Positions 1-7,978 of a DNA stretch of 64,000 nt are shown piece by piece. Position 1 is the stretch's first letter, and every line of letters starts with the position of its first letter. The DNA is from an uncultured Prevotella sp. Its GTDB lineage: Bacteria > Bacteroidota > Bacteroidia > Bacteroidales > Bacteroidaceae. The notes under the pieces were generated by a model. It saw only the letters and a list, made by a program, of their open reading frames with translations, was not told where the DNA came from and made no database searches. The stretch covers positions 92,303 to 156,302 of the forward strand of contig CAJOFE010000014.1 of NCBI GenBank assembly GCA_905233825.1, given 5' to 3'. Position numbers and translations under genes: made by a program.

Positions 1-317
1 GGGTCGGTAAAGTGGGGCTTGATAGGGTTGCCTTCCTCGTCGTACTGCGTTTTCAGACCGACTTTCATCTGGAAGGTGCCGATACCATCGATGCGGAATC
101 GCATGTTGTTGCGCAACTGCTCAACAATCTCGTCCTTCAGCACGGAAAGCGACGATCTCATCATGACGGTGTTATAGGTGTTGTGATACTGTAGGTGAGC
201 CAGAAAGGTTTTCTCGCTCATCGTGCCTTCAGGCATGTGGCGCACCTGATAGGTGGTGTTACCCTCAGCATCGGGCAGAGGGTTGGGGTAAATGCCGTAT
301 TTGATTTTGTGTATCAT
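1..317 (-). CDS. HU-like DNA-binding protein, C-terminus cut by window edge
   Basis: The minus strand is open from an ATG at 317 to the window edge, giving about 105 residues that begin MIHKIKYGIYPNPLPDAEG and continue with a segment rich in the pattern 'VLKDEIVEQLRNNMRFRIDGIGTF'-like helix then beta strand. This resembles the Bacteroidota HU-related family (HU-HIG type), in which one HU fold is followed by a short extension. Such proteins bind DNA as dimers. The gene is partial, so length and C-terminus cannot be judged. A TAACTTTG -7 element lies upstream at 395-402. The family call rests on pattern memory and not on a search. Confidence 0.6.
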   Translation of the reverse strand, partial: MIHKIKYGIYPNPLPDAEGNTTYQVRHMPEGTMSEKTFLAHLQYHNTYNTVMMRSSLSVLKDEIVEQLRNNMRFRIDGIGTFQMKVGLKTQYDEEGNPIKPHFTD

Positions 318-394
318 AAAATTGTTGTATTGTAAAGTGTGGTTTTTGTGAGTTTTATCTTAATCTGTATATCCCTTGTTTTGTTTAACCGTTG

Positions 395-402
395 CAAAGT
401 TA
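395..402 (-). promoter_or_regulatory. -7 promoter element of HU-like gene
   Basis: Minus strand reads TAACTTTGCA, a match to the Bacteroidota -7 consensus TAnnTTTG. No convincing -33 box. The rest of 318-607 is AT-rich and holds no other gene I can support. Confidence 0.6.
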
Positions 403-575
403 CAAATTTTCTTTTAAAAAACATTCTTTTTACCAGCAAAAGATACTGTTTCGTGTAAAAGAAAAGAATCAGCATCTATCGCATGATATTTCGAGAAGCC
501 TCTGCAATTCATGGGCCAATTCCCAATAATCATTAAATCCCAAGGCAGAATCGACCTGCTTTGGGATTTTCTTCG

Positions 576-583
576 TATATTTG
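576..583 (+). promoter_or_regulatory. -7 promoter element of acetyltransferase gene
   Basis: TATATTTG, followed by an AT-rich leader of about 20 nt before the ATG at 608. Confidence 0.5.
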
Positions 584-607
584 TGCCCTAAATAAGGTAA
601 TTGAATA

Positions 608-1129
608 ATGTGGGAAATTAGAGAAGCAACAATAACGGACGCAGAGGCAATGCTTGCCATCTATGCGCCATACGTAGAACATACGGCCATTACCTTCGAG
701 TATGATGTGCCGACAACAGACGATTTTCGTCAACGCTTGTTGAAGGTGCAGACGAAATACCCCTGGATTGTGGCTGAAGAGCATGGACGGATTGTCGGTT
801 ACGCATACGCCAGCGCCTTCAAGGAACGGGCGGCTTACCAATGGGCCGTCGAGACCTCCATCTATGTTGACAGCAGCATGAAGCGATGCGGAATAGGTCG
901 CCAACTCCACGAAACCCTCGAACAACGGTTAAAGGCTCAGGGCATCCTTAACATGAATGCCTGCATCTCCTTCATCGAGACAGAAGATGAATATCTGACG
1001 CAGGACAGCGTACGCTTCCATGAACAGCTTGGTTACAGTCGAGTGGCCCACTTCCACCAGTGCGGCAAGAAGTTTGGACGCTGGTATGACATGATTTGGA
1101 TGGAGAAGATAATCGGTGAACATAAATAG
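608..1129 (+). CDS. GNAT N-acetyltransferase, phosphinothricin acetyltransferase-like
   Basis: A 173-residue GNAT protein that would transfer acetyl from acetyl-CoA to an amine. The N-terminus (IREATITDAEAMLAIYAPYV) is typical of the Pat/Bar/YncA subgroup, which acetylates phosphinothricin-like or methionine-derivative substrates. Motif A, the CoA pyrophosphate loop, is RCGIGRQL at residues 93-100; motif B contains FHEQLGY (137-143), and the C-terminal FGRWYDMIWME is the usual subgroup ending. Full family length. It stands alone with its own promoter. Real substrate cannot be told from sequence; a general detoxifying role is inference. Confidence 0.85.
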   Translation: MWEIREATITDAEAMLAIYAPYVEHTAITFEYDVPTTDDFRQRLLKVQTKYPWIVAEEHGRIVGYAYASAFKERAAYQWAVETSIYVDSSMKRCGIGRQLHETLEQRLKAQGILNMNACISFIETEDEYLTQDSVRFHEQLGYSRVAHFHQCGKKFGRWYDMIWMEKIIGEHK

Positions 1130-1223
1130 ACGTATGAGAAAAGTAATCGTAAGATTTATAAACTTCCGTAATATTGGTAATTCTTTCCAAGATTTGGGTA
1201 GTGCCTGATTGCCAAAATCGTCG

Positions 1224-1231
1224 TACCTTTG
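1224..1231 (+). promoter_or_regulatory. -7 promoter element of flavodoxin-like lipoprotein operon
   Basis: TACCTTTG followed by CA, 25 nt before the ATG at 1257. It probably drives the three close genes 1257-4420. Confidence 0.65.
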
Positions 1232-1256
1232 CAGCGTCAAATTTTAAAGAAGAGAA

Positions 1257-2366
1257 ATGAAACAGATTGCATTGATTTTGATGTCGCTCCTGATGGTGTG
1301 CTGCACGAAGGATGACGAGGTAAAGGCTGCCACCGTGCAGGAGGAAGGTAAGACGCTGGTGGTGTACTACAGCTACACGAACAATTGTCACGAGATAGTG
1401 ACCTCTCTGACGAGTCAGATTGAGGCTGACGTGATGCGGATTGAACCTGCGGACAAGACGCAGAAGTATGAGGCAAACGGCTATGCCATCGGTACGGCGC
1501 TGCTGAACGCTATCAAGGCTGCACCCAACGATGCGTCGAGCTACCCTGCCATCGACCCCGTGAGCATCACCGACCTCTCACAGTACCAGAATATCATCAT
1601 CGTGACACCGCTGTGGTGGAGTCAGATGGCAGCGATCATGCAGACGTTCCTATTTAATTATGGTGCGCAGATGACAGGCAAAAATGTTGCTCTGATTGTG
1701 TCGAGCCACAGTAGCAGCATTAGCGGTGTGGTAGCCGATGCTGAGCGACTGGTGAAGAACGTTACATGGATGGGCGATGCACTGTGGATCAATGCCAGCA
1801 ACCATAGTAACCGTGCCTCGCTGATTCAGAACTGGTTGCCGACGCTGAATTTTGCTGAAAAACAAACTACAATGAATAGGATGTATATTACTATCGACGG
1901 ACAGACACAGGCTATGACACTCGTCGATAATCAAGCAACAAAGACGCTTGTTGAGAAATTGCAGCAGGCTCCCGTAACTGTGACGCTGAACAGCAGCGGA
2001 GGCTTTGAGATTTGGGGAGCTCTTGGCTTCTCATTGCCAACAAACAACGAGCAGATTAACGCGCAACCAGGTGACGTCATCCTGTACAACGGTTCGAATA
2101 TCTGCATCTTCTACGGTACGAACTCGTGGAGCTACACCCGTTTGGGCAAGATTGACGGTCTGTCGGAGAGCGAACTTCGCACGTTCCTCAAGGCTGGCGA
2201 GAGCAACATCACCGTCACGCTGTCGCTCTCGTCTGGGACAACTGCCGTCAATAGCGTCCGTAGCGCAGCTACAGAAAATGACGCATACTACTCGCTCAGC
2301 GGGCAGCGCATCGAGAATCCAACACATGGCATATATATAAAAAACGGTAAAAAGGTAATCTTATAA
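1257..2366 (+). CDS. Exported flavodoxin-like domain fused to cyclophilin-like domain
   Basis: A 369-residue protein with an N-terminal hydrophobic signal and a lipobox-like Cys pair (residues 15-16). Residues ~33-190 are flavodoxin-like: TLVVYYSYTNNC is the phosphate-binding strand-loop, and PLWWSQMAAIMQTF is a later conserved stretch. From about residue 206 (MYITIDGQTQAMTL) a second domain resembles the bacterial cyclophilin-like beta barrel family often encoded beside such flavodoxins. The last 30 residues (YYSLSGQRI ... GIYIKNGKKVIL) match the Prevotella C-terminal tail seen on secreted proteins. Likely an envelope redox protein; the fusion and the tail are unusual together. Only 3 nt separate it from the next gene, so they are probably cotranscribed. 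Confidence 0.75.
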   Translation: MKQIALILMSLLMVCCTKDDEVKAATVQEEGKTLVVYYSYTNNCHEIVTSLTSQIEADVMRIEPADKTQKYEANGYAIGTALLNAIKAAPNDASSYPAIDPVSITDLSQYQNIIIVTPLWWSQMAAIMQTFLFNYGAQMTGKNVALIVSSHSSSISGVVADAERLVKNVTWMGDALWINASNHSNRASLIQNWLPTLNFAEKQTTMNRMYITIDGQTQAMTLVDNQATKTLVEKLQQAPVTVTLNSSGGFEIWGALGFSLPTNNEQINAQPGDVILYNGSNICIFYGTNSWSYTRLGKIDGLSESELRTFLKAGESNITVTLSLSSGTTAVNSVRSAATENDAYYSLSGQRIENPTHGIYIKNGKKVIL

Positions 2367-2369
2367 AGT

Positions 2370-3515
2370 ATGAAGAAAGTATTATTGGCCGCAGTGCTGA
2401 TGGGCTTGACGCTCACGGCCTGCAACGAGAACAAACAAACTACAAACGAAGATATGAATACGACATTGCAACTAACTCAGGAGTGGGACAAGGTGTTTCC
2501 ACAGAGTGATAAGGTAGACCATAAGAAGGTCACGTTTAAGAACCGCTTCGGCATCGAACTCGCAGCGGATTTGTATAAGCCAAAAGGCGTTAAGGACAAA
2601 CTGCCGGCCATCGCTTGTAGCGGTCCTTTCGGTGCGGTGAAGGAACAGTCGAGCGGTCTCTACGCCCAAACAATGGCTGAGCATGGATTCCTGACCATCG
2701 CCTTCGACCCCAGCTATACAGGCGAAAGTGGCGGCGAACCTCGCTATGTATCCTCTCCCGACATCAACACAGAGGATTTCTCTGCGGCGATTGACTACCT
2801 CATGTCGCGCGACGATGTGAATCCTGATCGAGTGGGTATCCTCGGTGTGTGCGGATGGGGAGGCATCGCCCTCAACGCGGCGGCACTCGACCCGCGTATC
2901 AAGGCCACCGTGGCAACGACGATGTACGACATGAGCCGTGTGTCGCAGAACGGCTATCACGACGACGGCGACAGCAAAGAAGCGCGTGACGAGATGCGTA
3001 AATCCCTGGCCGAGCAGCGGCTGAAGGACTACCAGAGCGGCTCCTACGAGCGTGCTGGCGGCGTTATCGACCCGATACCCGAAGAGGCTGCATGGTACTT
3101 CAAGCAATATCACGCCTACTATAAGACAAAGCGCGGCTACCATGCCCGCAGCCTCAATTCCAACGAGGGCTGGAACAAGACATCCGTCCTGCCTTGGCTC
3201 AATGCAGGTTTCCTCAAGTTCACCAACGAGATTGACAATGCTGTCCTCATCCTTCACGGCGAGAAGGCCCACAGCCGCTATTTCGGCATCACCGCCTTCG
3301 AGAACATGACGGGTGAAAAGGTTAATTTGCAAGGGCAAGACGAGAACCTGCAGCCGCTTAATGCTCCGCTTGCCGAGCCGTTCATCCTCAATTGCGGCAA
3401 CAAACAACTCTACATCGTCCCTGGTGCTACCCATTGCGACCTTTATGATGGTGGTGAACAGAGCTACATCCCTTTCGACAAGCTAGCTGCATTCTATAAC
3501 GAAAACTTGAAATGA
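2370..3515 (+). CDS. Lipoprotein alpha/beta hydrolase, dienelactone hydrolase-like
   Basis: 381 residues with a lipoprotein signal (LTLTAC, Cys18). The body is an alpha/beta hydrolase. The nucleophile elbow near residues 159-165 reads GVCGWGG, so the usual Ser of GxSxG is Cys, as in dienelactone hydrolases. A candidate catalytic His is in GATHCDLYDGG (~residue 355), and an acid may lie near LILHGEKAH. It overlaps the following AraC-type regulator by 4 nt (ATGA), which suggests translational coupling and that the regulator responds to a substrate or product. Substrate unknown. Confidence 0.75.
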   Translation: MKKVLLAAVLMGLTLTACNENKQTTNEDMNTTLQLTQEWDKVFPQSDKVDHKKVTFKNRFGIELAADLYKPKGVKDKLPAIACSGPFGAVKEQSSGLYAQTMAEHGFLTIAFDPSYTGESGGEPRYVSSPDINTEDFSAAIDYLMSRDDVNPDRVGILGVCGWGGIALNAAALDPRIKATVATTMYDMSRVSQNGYHDDGDSKEARDEMRKSLAEQRLKDYQSGSYERAGGVIDPIPEEAAWYFKQYHAYYKTKRGYHARSLNSNEGWNKTSVLPWLNAGFLKFTNEIDNAVLILHGEKAHSRYFGITAFENMTGEKVNLQGQDENLQPLNAPLAEPFILNCGNKQLYIVPGATHCDLYDGGEQSYIPFDKLAAFYNENLK

Positions 3516-4420
3516 CCAACAACAGAATCATCCAGATAGACAGCGTGGATGCGTACAACAAACTGTACGGATGGGAGACGCTACACCCGCTGGTGACGGT
3601 GGTGAACCACGCCAACCCGATGGCCAGCAACCTGAACCACTCGCGGCTGAACTACGGCCTCTATGCGCTATTCCTGAAACAGGGCGACGGCTGCTCGATA
3701 CGCTACGGACGCGAGAAGTACGACTATCAGGAGGGCACTGTCGTGAGTTTCAAGCCCGGACAGGTGGTCGAGGTGGAGTGGGACGAGAGCCGCCCTATGC
3801 CGCCCTCGCGCGGACTTCTGTTCCATCCCGACTTGCTCTACGGCACGCAACTCGCCCGACGCATCAACGACTACACGTTCTTCGACTACGACCAGCGCGA
3901 GGCCCTGCACCTCTCGGAACGCGAGCAGCACATGGTGGTGGAACTGTTCGACAGGATCGAAGAGGAGCTGCAGCACCCCATCGACCGCCATTCGCAGACG
4001 CTCATCACCGATGCCATCGGCCTGCTGCTGGACTACTGCATGCGCTACTACGACCGCCAGTTCATCACCCGCCACAAGGTGAACAGCGACATCCTCACCG
4101 CCTTCCACCAGCAGTTACGCGAGTACTTCGTGAGCGGCCATCCAGAGCGTAACGGCCTGCCCTCAGTAGCCTATTTCGCCGACAAGGCCTGCCTGTCACC
4201 CAACTACTTCGGCGACCTGATCAGCAAGGAGAGCGGCACCACCGCCCAGCGCCACATCCAGGATGCCGTCATCGAGCGCTCCAAGCAGCTGCTCGTCGAG
4301 ACCCGTCTGCCCGTCAGCGAAATCGCCTACCAGCTCGGCTTCGAATACCCGCAACACTTCTCGCGATTGTTCAAGTCGCGTACAGGTATGACACCGAATG
4401 AGTATAGATTAACAGCATAA
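3512..4420 (+). CDS. AraC-family transcriptional regulator
   Basis: 302 residues. The N-terminal half looks like a cupin-type sensor (VSFKPGQVVEVEWDESRPMP). The C-terminal ~100 residues hold two helix-turn-helix motifs: SVAYFADKACLSPNYFGDLI, then PVSEIAYQLGFEYPQHFSRL with the diagnostic GFxxxxxFSRxFKxxxGxTPxxYR ending. Its start overlaps the stop of the hydrolase gene. It probably regulates the 1257-3515 genes; the effector is unknown. Codon use is notably GC-rich compared with flanking genes, which may only reflect expression or origin. Confidence 0.9.
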   Translation: MTNNRIIQIDSVDAYNKLYGWETLHPLVTVVNHANPMASNLNHSRLNYGLYALFLKQGDGCSIRYGREKYDYQEGTVVSFKPGQVVEVEWDESRPMPPSRGLLFHPDLLYGTQLARRINDYTFFDYDQREALHLSEREQHMVVELFDRIEEELQHPIDRHSQTLITDAIGLLLDYCMRYYDRQFITRHKVNSDILTAFHQQLREYFVSGHPERNGLPSVAYFADKACLSPNYFGDLISKESGTTAQRHIQDAVIERSKQLLVETRLPVSEIAYQLGFEYPQHFSRLFKSRTGMTPNEYRLTA

Positions 4421-4458
4421 TACCTACTTCTGATTAATCTGCTTTAGTAGGCTTCAAG

Positions 4459-4501
4459 GGTGCGTAATGCTTAAAACACCGCGTTTTAGGTATTGCGCAC
4501 C
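4459..4501 (+). terminator. Long imperfect hairpin after the AraC gene
   Basis: A 19-bp imperfect stem (GGTGCGTAATGCTTAAAAC pairing with GTTTTAGGTATTGCGCACC) with a 5-nt loop, followed by TTATTTATTT. It fits a terminator for the AraC gene. As it ends only 14 nt before the next -7 box, it could also be an operator. Confidence 0.55.
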
Positions 4502-4515
4502 TTATTTATTTGCCG

Positions 4516-4523
4516 TACCTTTG
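4516..4523 (+). promoter_or_regulatory. -7 promoter element of DUF2023-flavodoxin operon
   Basis: TACCTTTG followed by CA. The ATG that fits the DUF2023 family is at 4673, so the transcript would carry a leader of about 140 nt that includes the double-hairpin repeat at 4596-4635. Confidence 0.6.
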
Positions 4524-4595
4524 CAGTCGAATTTATAATTCAACTGCGAGGACAGGCCGCACCTCGGCAAAGAGCAAGTTCTCTGCGCTTGGTTT

Positions 4596-4635
4596 CTTGC
4601 GTCCCGATGGTAGCAAGCGACCAAAGGTCGAGCGG
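4596..4635 (+). repeat. Double-hairpin repeat, copy 1
   Basis: CTTGC-12 nt-GCAAG is directly followed by CGACC-AAA-GGTCG, i.e. two adjacent small hairpins. About 40 of 44 bases match 56409-56452, and a shortened copy lies inverted at 11015-11043. It sits in the leader of the DUF2023 gene. Confidence 0.65.
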
Positions 4636-4672
4636 CACTGTCCTTGTCACCCGAAATTTGAAAACGATAAAA

Positions 4673-5053
4673 ATGAGAACGACAACAACAACTCCTGTGG
4701 AGCTTAAGGTGCTGATGAACCACATCTATGAACTGAATAAGGGTGTGCGCCAGATGGTGCTATTCACCTGTAACAAGAAATACGGTCAGCTGGCTGTTGA
4801 AAGACTGGAGAGCCAGGGCATCCCCTATGTGTTGCAACCCGCAGGACAGCAGAACCTGAACGTCTATTTCGGACGACGCGAGTGTCTGGAAGCTATCCGG
4901 CTCATCGTCACTCGCCCGCTTAACCAGCTCACGCCAGAGGAGGACTTTATCCTCGGAGCCATGCTTGGTTACGACCTCTGTGCACAATGCGAACGATACT
5001 GCAAACGCAAATGTCAAGGACAATGCAAAGGGAATTGTATCAACAAGAATTAA
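4673..5053 (+). CDS. DUF2023 family protein with Cys-rich tail
   Basis: 126 residues from the ATG at 4673. A longer reading from 4493 starts upstream of the predicted transcription start and runs through the repeat, so I reject it. The core (VELKVLMNHIYELNKGVRQM ... LTPEEDFILGAMLGYDLCAQ) matches the DUF2023 family, whose genes usually lie next to flavodoxin, as here (26 nt gap). The C-terminus adds six Cys in the pattern C-x2-C-x3-C-x3-C-x3-C-x3-C, which could bind a metal or cluster; as far as I recall, the family normally stops near the first of these. Function is unknown; a link with flavodoxin electron transfer is inferred from synteny. Confidence 0.8.
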   Translation: MRTTTTTPVELKVLMNHIYELNKGVRQMVLFTCNKKYGQLAVERLESQGIPYVLQPAGQQNLNVYFGRRECLEAIRLIVTRPLNQLTPEEDFILGAMLGYDLCAQCERYCKRKCQGQCKGNCINKN

Positions 5054-5079
5054 CAACTTCTTATAATAAATCACCAAAA

Positions 5080-5574
5080 ATGAACGCAACAATTGTAATC
5101 TATGGTTCCTCAACGGGAACCTGCGAGGCTATCGCAGAGAAGATTGCCTCGAAACTGGACTGCGAGGCCTTGAACGTACAGGACCTGACAGCCGACATCG
5201 TAGCCGCCAACCAGAACCTGATTCTCGGAACCTCAACCTGGGGTGCAGGCGAATTGCAGGACGACTGGTACGACGGACTGAAGACACTCCAAGGTGCCAA
5301 CCTCAGCGGTAAGACCATTGCCCTCTTCGGTTGTGGCGACTGTTCGTCGTACAGCGATACCTTCGTAGGCGGCATGGGCGAACTCTACAACGGCATTAAG
5401 AATAGCGGTGCTAAGTTCATTGGCTCAGTTGAGACAGACGGCTACACTTTCGACGACTCCGAGGCCGTGATCGACGGTAAGTTCATCGGCCTGCCCCTCG
5501 ACGACATCAACGAGGATGACAAAACCGACACCCGCATCGAAACCTGGATAGCCGCCATCACTCCTGAATTATAA
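5080..5574 (+). CDS. fldA: Flavodoxin
   Basis: 164 residues, a usual length for long-chain flavodoxin. The FMN phosphate loop is YGSSTGTCEAIA near residues 9-20. GTSTWGAGELQDDWYD and ALFGCGDCSSYSDTF are the two isoalloxazine-binding loops. It carries low-potential electrons, replacing ferredoxin for partners such as pyruvate or indolepyruvate oxidoreductases. I start at the ATG at 5080 because an upstream reading overlaps the DUF2023 gene and lacks family similarity. Second gene of the operon that starts at 4516; the unknown membrane protein follows 12 nt later. Confidence 0.93.
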   Translation: MNATIVIYGSSTGTCEAIAEKIASKLDCEALNVQDLTADIVAANQNLILGTSTWGAGELQDDWYDGLKTLQGANLSGKTIALFGCGDCSSYSDTFVGGMGELYNGIKNSGAKFIGSVETDGYTFDDSEAVIDGKFIGLPLDDINEDDKTDTRIETWIAAITPEL

Positions 5575-5586
5575 AAAACATCCACT

Positions 5587-5976
5587 ATGACAAGAAGTAT
5601 TAAGATTTCGATTCTGTGGCTGCTGACCATCTGCGGTTTTGCCTGCCACTCCATTTGTGACGTACTGCCCATGTTCTGGGGCAAGGATATGGCTGTTGCT
5701 GCTACTGATGGCAACGTGGACCAGGGCATGATTGTCTTTATGATGTTGCTCTCGTTCTTCATTCCGGCCTGTGGCGTGCTCTGTATGCTGGCAAAAGCAA
5801 AGGTTGTGAAAGTCATCAATGCCGTGCTGGCTGTGCTTATCAGCTTGTTTAACATCGCCCATGCTTTTATGGAATTGCCCTCAGACAATGCGGGTCAGTA
5901 CATCATCATGCCCATGATGATCGTCATAGGCCTCGTGCTGGCGTGGTATAGTATTAAATATGTCATGGAGGATTGA
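5587..5976 (+). CDS. Small four-helix membrane protein, unknown
   Basis: 129 residues with about four hydrophobic segments (residues ~7-25, 47-68, 76-93, 104-122). I do not recognise the family. It lies 12 nt after flavodoxin and 3 nt before a methyltransferase, so it is most likely in the same operon. No catalytic motif is visible. Confidence 0.7.
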   Translation: MTRSIKISILWLLTICGFACHSICDVLPMFWGKDMAVAATDGNVDQGMIVFMMLLSFFIPACGVLCMLAKAKVVKVINAVLAVLISLFNIAHAFMELPSDNAGQYIIMPMMIVIGLVLAWYSIKYVMED

Positions 5977-5979
5977 GTT

Positions 5980-6672
5980 ATGGGACTAATAAAGAAACTA
6001 TTCACAAACTGTGCCTGTCCTAAGGGACGGATGGGACGTGCCATGCTGAAGTTTATGAACCTCTGTCATGCTCCACTGACGAACTGGGGACTGAAACTCG
6101 TCGATATTCAAGACGGTTGGACGATGCTCGACATCGGTTGTGGCGGAGGAGCAACCTTGAAGCGGTTGCTGAAACGGAGCAAAGCTGCGAGTAAACGAGT
6201 GCAAAGCCAAACTTTGAGCTTTGCCGAGCGTGAGCAGGCTCGACCGAAGGTCAAAGAAGCACAGGTCTATGGCATAGACATTTCTGAGGAGAGTGTGGCG
6301 AAGGCCAAGAAGGTAAACGCCAAAATGCTTAACAAGCAGGTATTCGTATGTCAAGGTTCAGCTGAGAAACTTCCCTATGAGAACGGAAAGTTCGACCTCG
6401 TAACGGCAGTAGAAACTGTTTATTTCTGGCCCAACCTTCCCGACTGCCTGCAAGAAGTGCGTCGCGTACTAAAGCCTGGCGGAAAGTTCGCCATCATGGT
6501 GGAGGTTGTCGATAGCGACTCGATGTGGACAAATGTTGTAGATGGTATGACAGCCTACTCGCCGAAGGAACTGAAGTCAATGCTTGATGATGCAGGCTTC
6601 ACTCAGACAGAGATCCACCGTAAAAAGCCCTCTTATGCTACCATCCTCGGTGTGAAAAAAGAGAATAAGTGA
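5980..6672 (+). CDS. SAM-dependent class I methyltransferase with internal insertion
   Basis: 230 residues. SAM-binding motif I is LDIGCGGGATLKRLLKRSK (about residues 50-68), and the acidic strand II is VYGIDIS (about 97-103). LVTAVETVYFWPNL and EVRRVLKPGGKFAIMVEV are later Methyltransf_11 motifs. In normal relatives motif I leads into the acidic strand within some 10-15 residues; here about 28 extra residues (SKRVQSQTLSFAEREQARPK region) intervene, encoded by repeat-like DNA at 6181-6260. The reading frame stays open, so the protein may still be made. Small-molecule substrate unknown. Followed by a terminator. Confidence 0.85.
   Translation: MGLIKKLFTNCACPKGRMGRAMLKFMNLCHAPLTNWGLKLVDIQDGWTMLDIGCGGGATLKRLLKRSKAASKRVQSQTLSFAEREQARPKVKEAQVYGIDISEESVAKAKKVNAKMLNKQVFVCQGSAEKLPYENGKFDLVTAVETVYFWPNLPDCLQEVRRVLKPGGKFAIMVEVVDSDSMWTNVVDGMTAYSPKELKSMLDDAGFTQTEIHRKKPSYATILGVKKENK
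6181..6260 (+). repeat. Repeat-like insertion inside methyltransferase gene
   Basis: About 80 nt that break the family alignment while keeping frame. It contains CGACC-GAA-GGTC, as in the second hairpin of the double-hairpin repeat, and its minus strand has CTCGGCAAAGCTC, close to CTCGGCAAAGAGC near 4563, upstream of repeat copy 1. Exact boundaries are uncertain. Confidence 0.5.
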
Positions 6673-6679
6673 GCGCAGA

Positions 6680-6699
6680 GCCAAATTAATTTGGCTTTT
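6680..6699 (+). terminator. Intrinsic terminator after methyltransferase
   Basis: A perfect palindrome GCCAAATTAATTTGGC followed by TTTTC, 7 nt after the stop codon. Confidence 0.7.
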
Positions 6700-6713
6700 C
6701 GCTTATTTATTCG

Positions 6714-6721
6714 TACCTTTG
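6714..6721 (+). promoter_or_regulatory. -7 promoter element of permease gene, near-leaderless
   Basis: TACCTTTG ends only 7 nt before the ATG at 6729, so the transcript would start at or within a base or two of the start codon. Confidence 0.65.
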
Positions 6722-6728
6722 CACCCTG

Positions 6729-7958
6729 ATGGATATACAGAGTTTCTTCACATCGTTCCTGAACGTGGTCTGCGAGATGGCTCCCTATCTGCTGCTGGGA
6801 TTCTTCATCGCAGGGGTGCTACACGTGTTCGTGCCGCAGAAATTCTATTCTAAGTATCTTTCGAGAAATAACAAGCTGTCCGTGGTTTGGGCGGCGCTGT
6901 TGGGCGTACCCCTACCGCTGTGTTCATGTGGAGTAATCCCTACGGCCATCGGTCTGAGGAACGAAAAGGCTTCGAAGGGAGCCATCGCCTCGTTTCTTAT
7001 CGCCACGCCGCAGACGGGAATCGACTCTATCCTAGCCACATTCTCGCTGATGGGACTGGGCTTCGCGATTATCCGTCCGACTGCGGCACTTATTATTGGC
7101 GTTTGTGGAGGATTGTTGGTGAACCGTCTGGTTCGCGAGGATGACGTTATGGGCATTGATAACTGCTCATGTCAGGCGGAAAAGGGGAACAAACTATGGC
7201 GAGTCCTGAAATATGCCTACTACGACATGATTCGCGACATCGGCCTTCGACTGCTTATCGGACTTGTTGTGGCAGCATTGATTCAGGTGGCTGTGCCTGA
7301 TGAGTTCTTCCTTAGTTTCGGAAGTCAGCCACTATTGCAGATGCTGGTCATTCTTGCTATTGCCGTACCGATGTACATTTGCTCGACGGGCAGCATCCCT
7401 GTGGCTGCTGCATTGATGATGAAGGGACTCTCGCCAGGAGCGGCATTGGTGATGCTAATGGCAGGCCCTGCGGTTAATCTCGCCTCTATACTGGTGGTTC
7501 ATAAGTCGATGGGACGTCGTTTCACTTCGATTTACCTGATGACCATCGTAGGCTTTGCTGTTCTCTTCGGACTGCTGCTCAATGCCACGGGATTAGACTT
7601 CTCTGTCGTCAGCCACGACACTTGCTGCATGAGTGCAACCACCCTGTCCAGCCCATTTAAACTCGTTTGTGCTATAGTATTAACATTATTAATTATATTT
7701 GCTCTTATGATGAAACTATTCAGCAAGTTTACTACCACAAAGTCCTTAGACCCCGATGTGACCGTTTACCGTGTCGAGGACATGCATTGCAGTCATTGCG
7801 AGGCCGCCGTAGTTCGCGCCGTCGAAGACTTGCCTGGCATAGAGAAAGCCAAAGCCAGTGCCTCTGCCAATACCCTTACCATCAAAGGCCCAGCTACGGA
7901 AGAAGCCATCCGCGCGGCGGTTGAAGGAATCGGATATACGTTCAAAGGAAAAGTATAA
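6729..7958 (+). CDS. SO_0444-type metal efflux permease with C-terminal HMA domain
   Basis: 409 residues. The first ~330 form a DUF318/ArsP-like permease with paired helical halves; PLPLCSCGVIP near residues 61-71 and MYICSTGSIPVAAALMMKG near residue 215 are the conserved Cys-containing helices of the SO_0444 Cu/Zn efflux group. The last ~65 residues are a heavy-metal-associated domain with MHCSHC (about 352-357). The family start (MDI...F...EMAPYLLLGFF) supports the ATG at 6729. It likely exports a soft metal or metalloid across the inner membrane; the HMA domain may deliver or sense the ion. The metal is not deducible. The next gene starts 20 nt downstream. Confidence 0.85.
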   Translation: MDIQSFFTSFLNVVCEMAPYLLLGFFIAGVLHVFVPQKFYSKYLSRNNKLSVVWAALLGVPLPLCSCGVIPTAIGLRNEKASKGAIASFLIATPQTGIDSILATFSLMGLGFAIIRPTAALIIGVCGGLLVNRLVREDDVMGIDNCSCQAEKGNKLWRVLKYAYYDMIRDIGLRLLIGLVVAALIQVAVPDEFFLSFGSQPLLQMLVILAIAVPMYICSTGSIPVAAALMMKGLSPGAALVMLMAGPAVNLASILVVHKSMGRRFTSIYLMTIVGFAVLFGLLLNATGLDFSVVSHDTCCMSATTLSSPFKLVCAIVLTLLIIFALMMKLFSKFTTTKSLDPDVTVYRVEDMHCSHCEAAVVRAVEDLPGIEKAKASASANTLTIKGPATEEAIRAAVEGIGYTFKGKV

Positions 7959-7978
7959 TCACAAAAACTATAACGATT

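Noticed and set aside
2472..3434. 320-codon minus-strand frame
   Set aside because: Antisense shadow of the hydrolase gene; no start context or family match.
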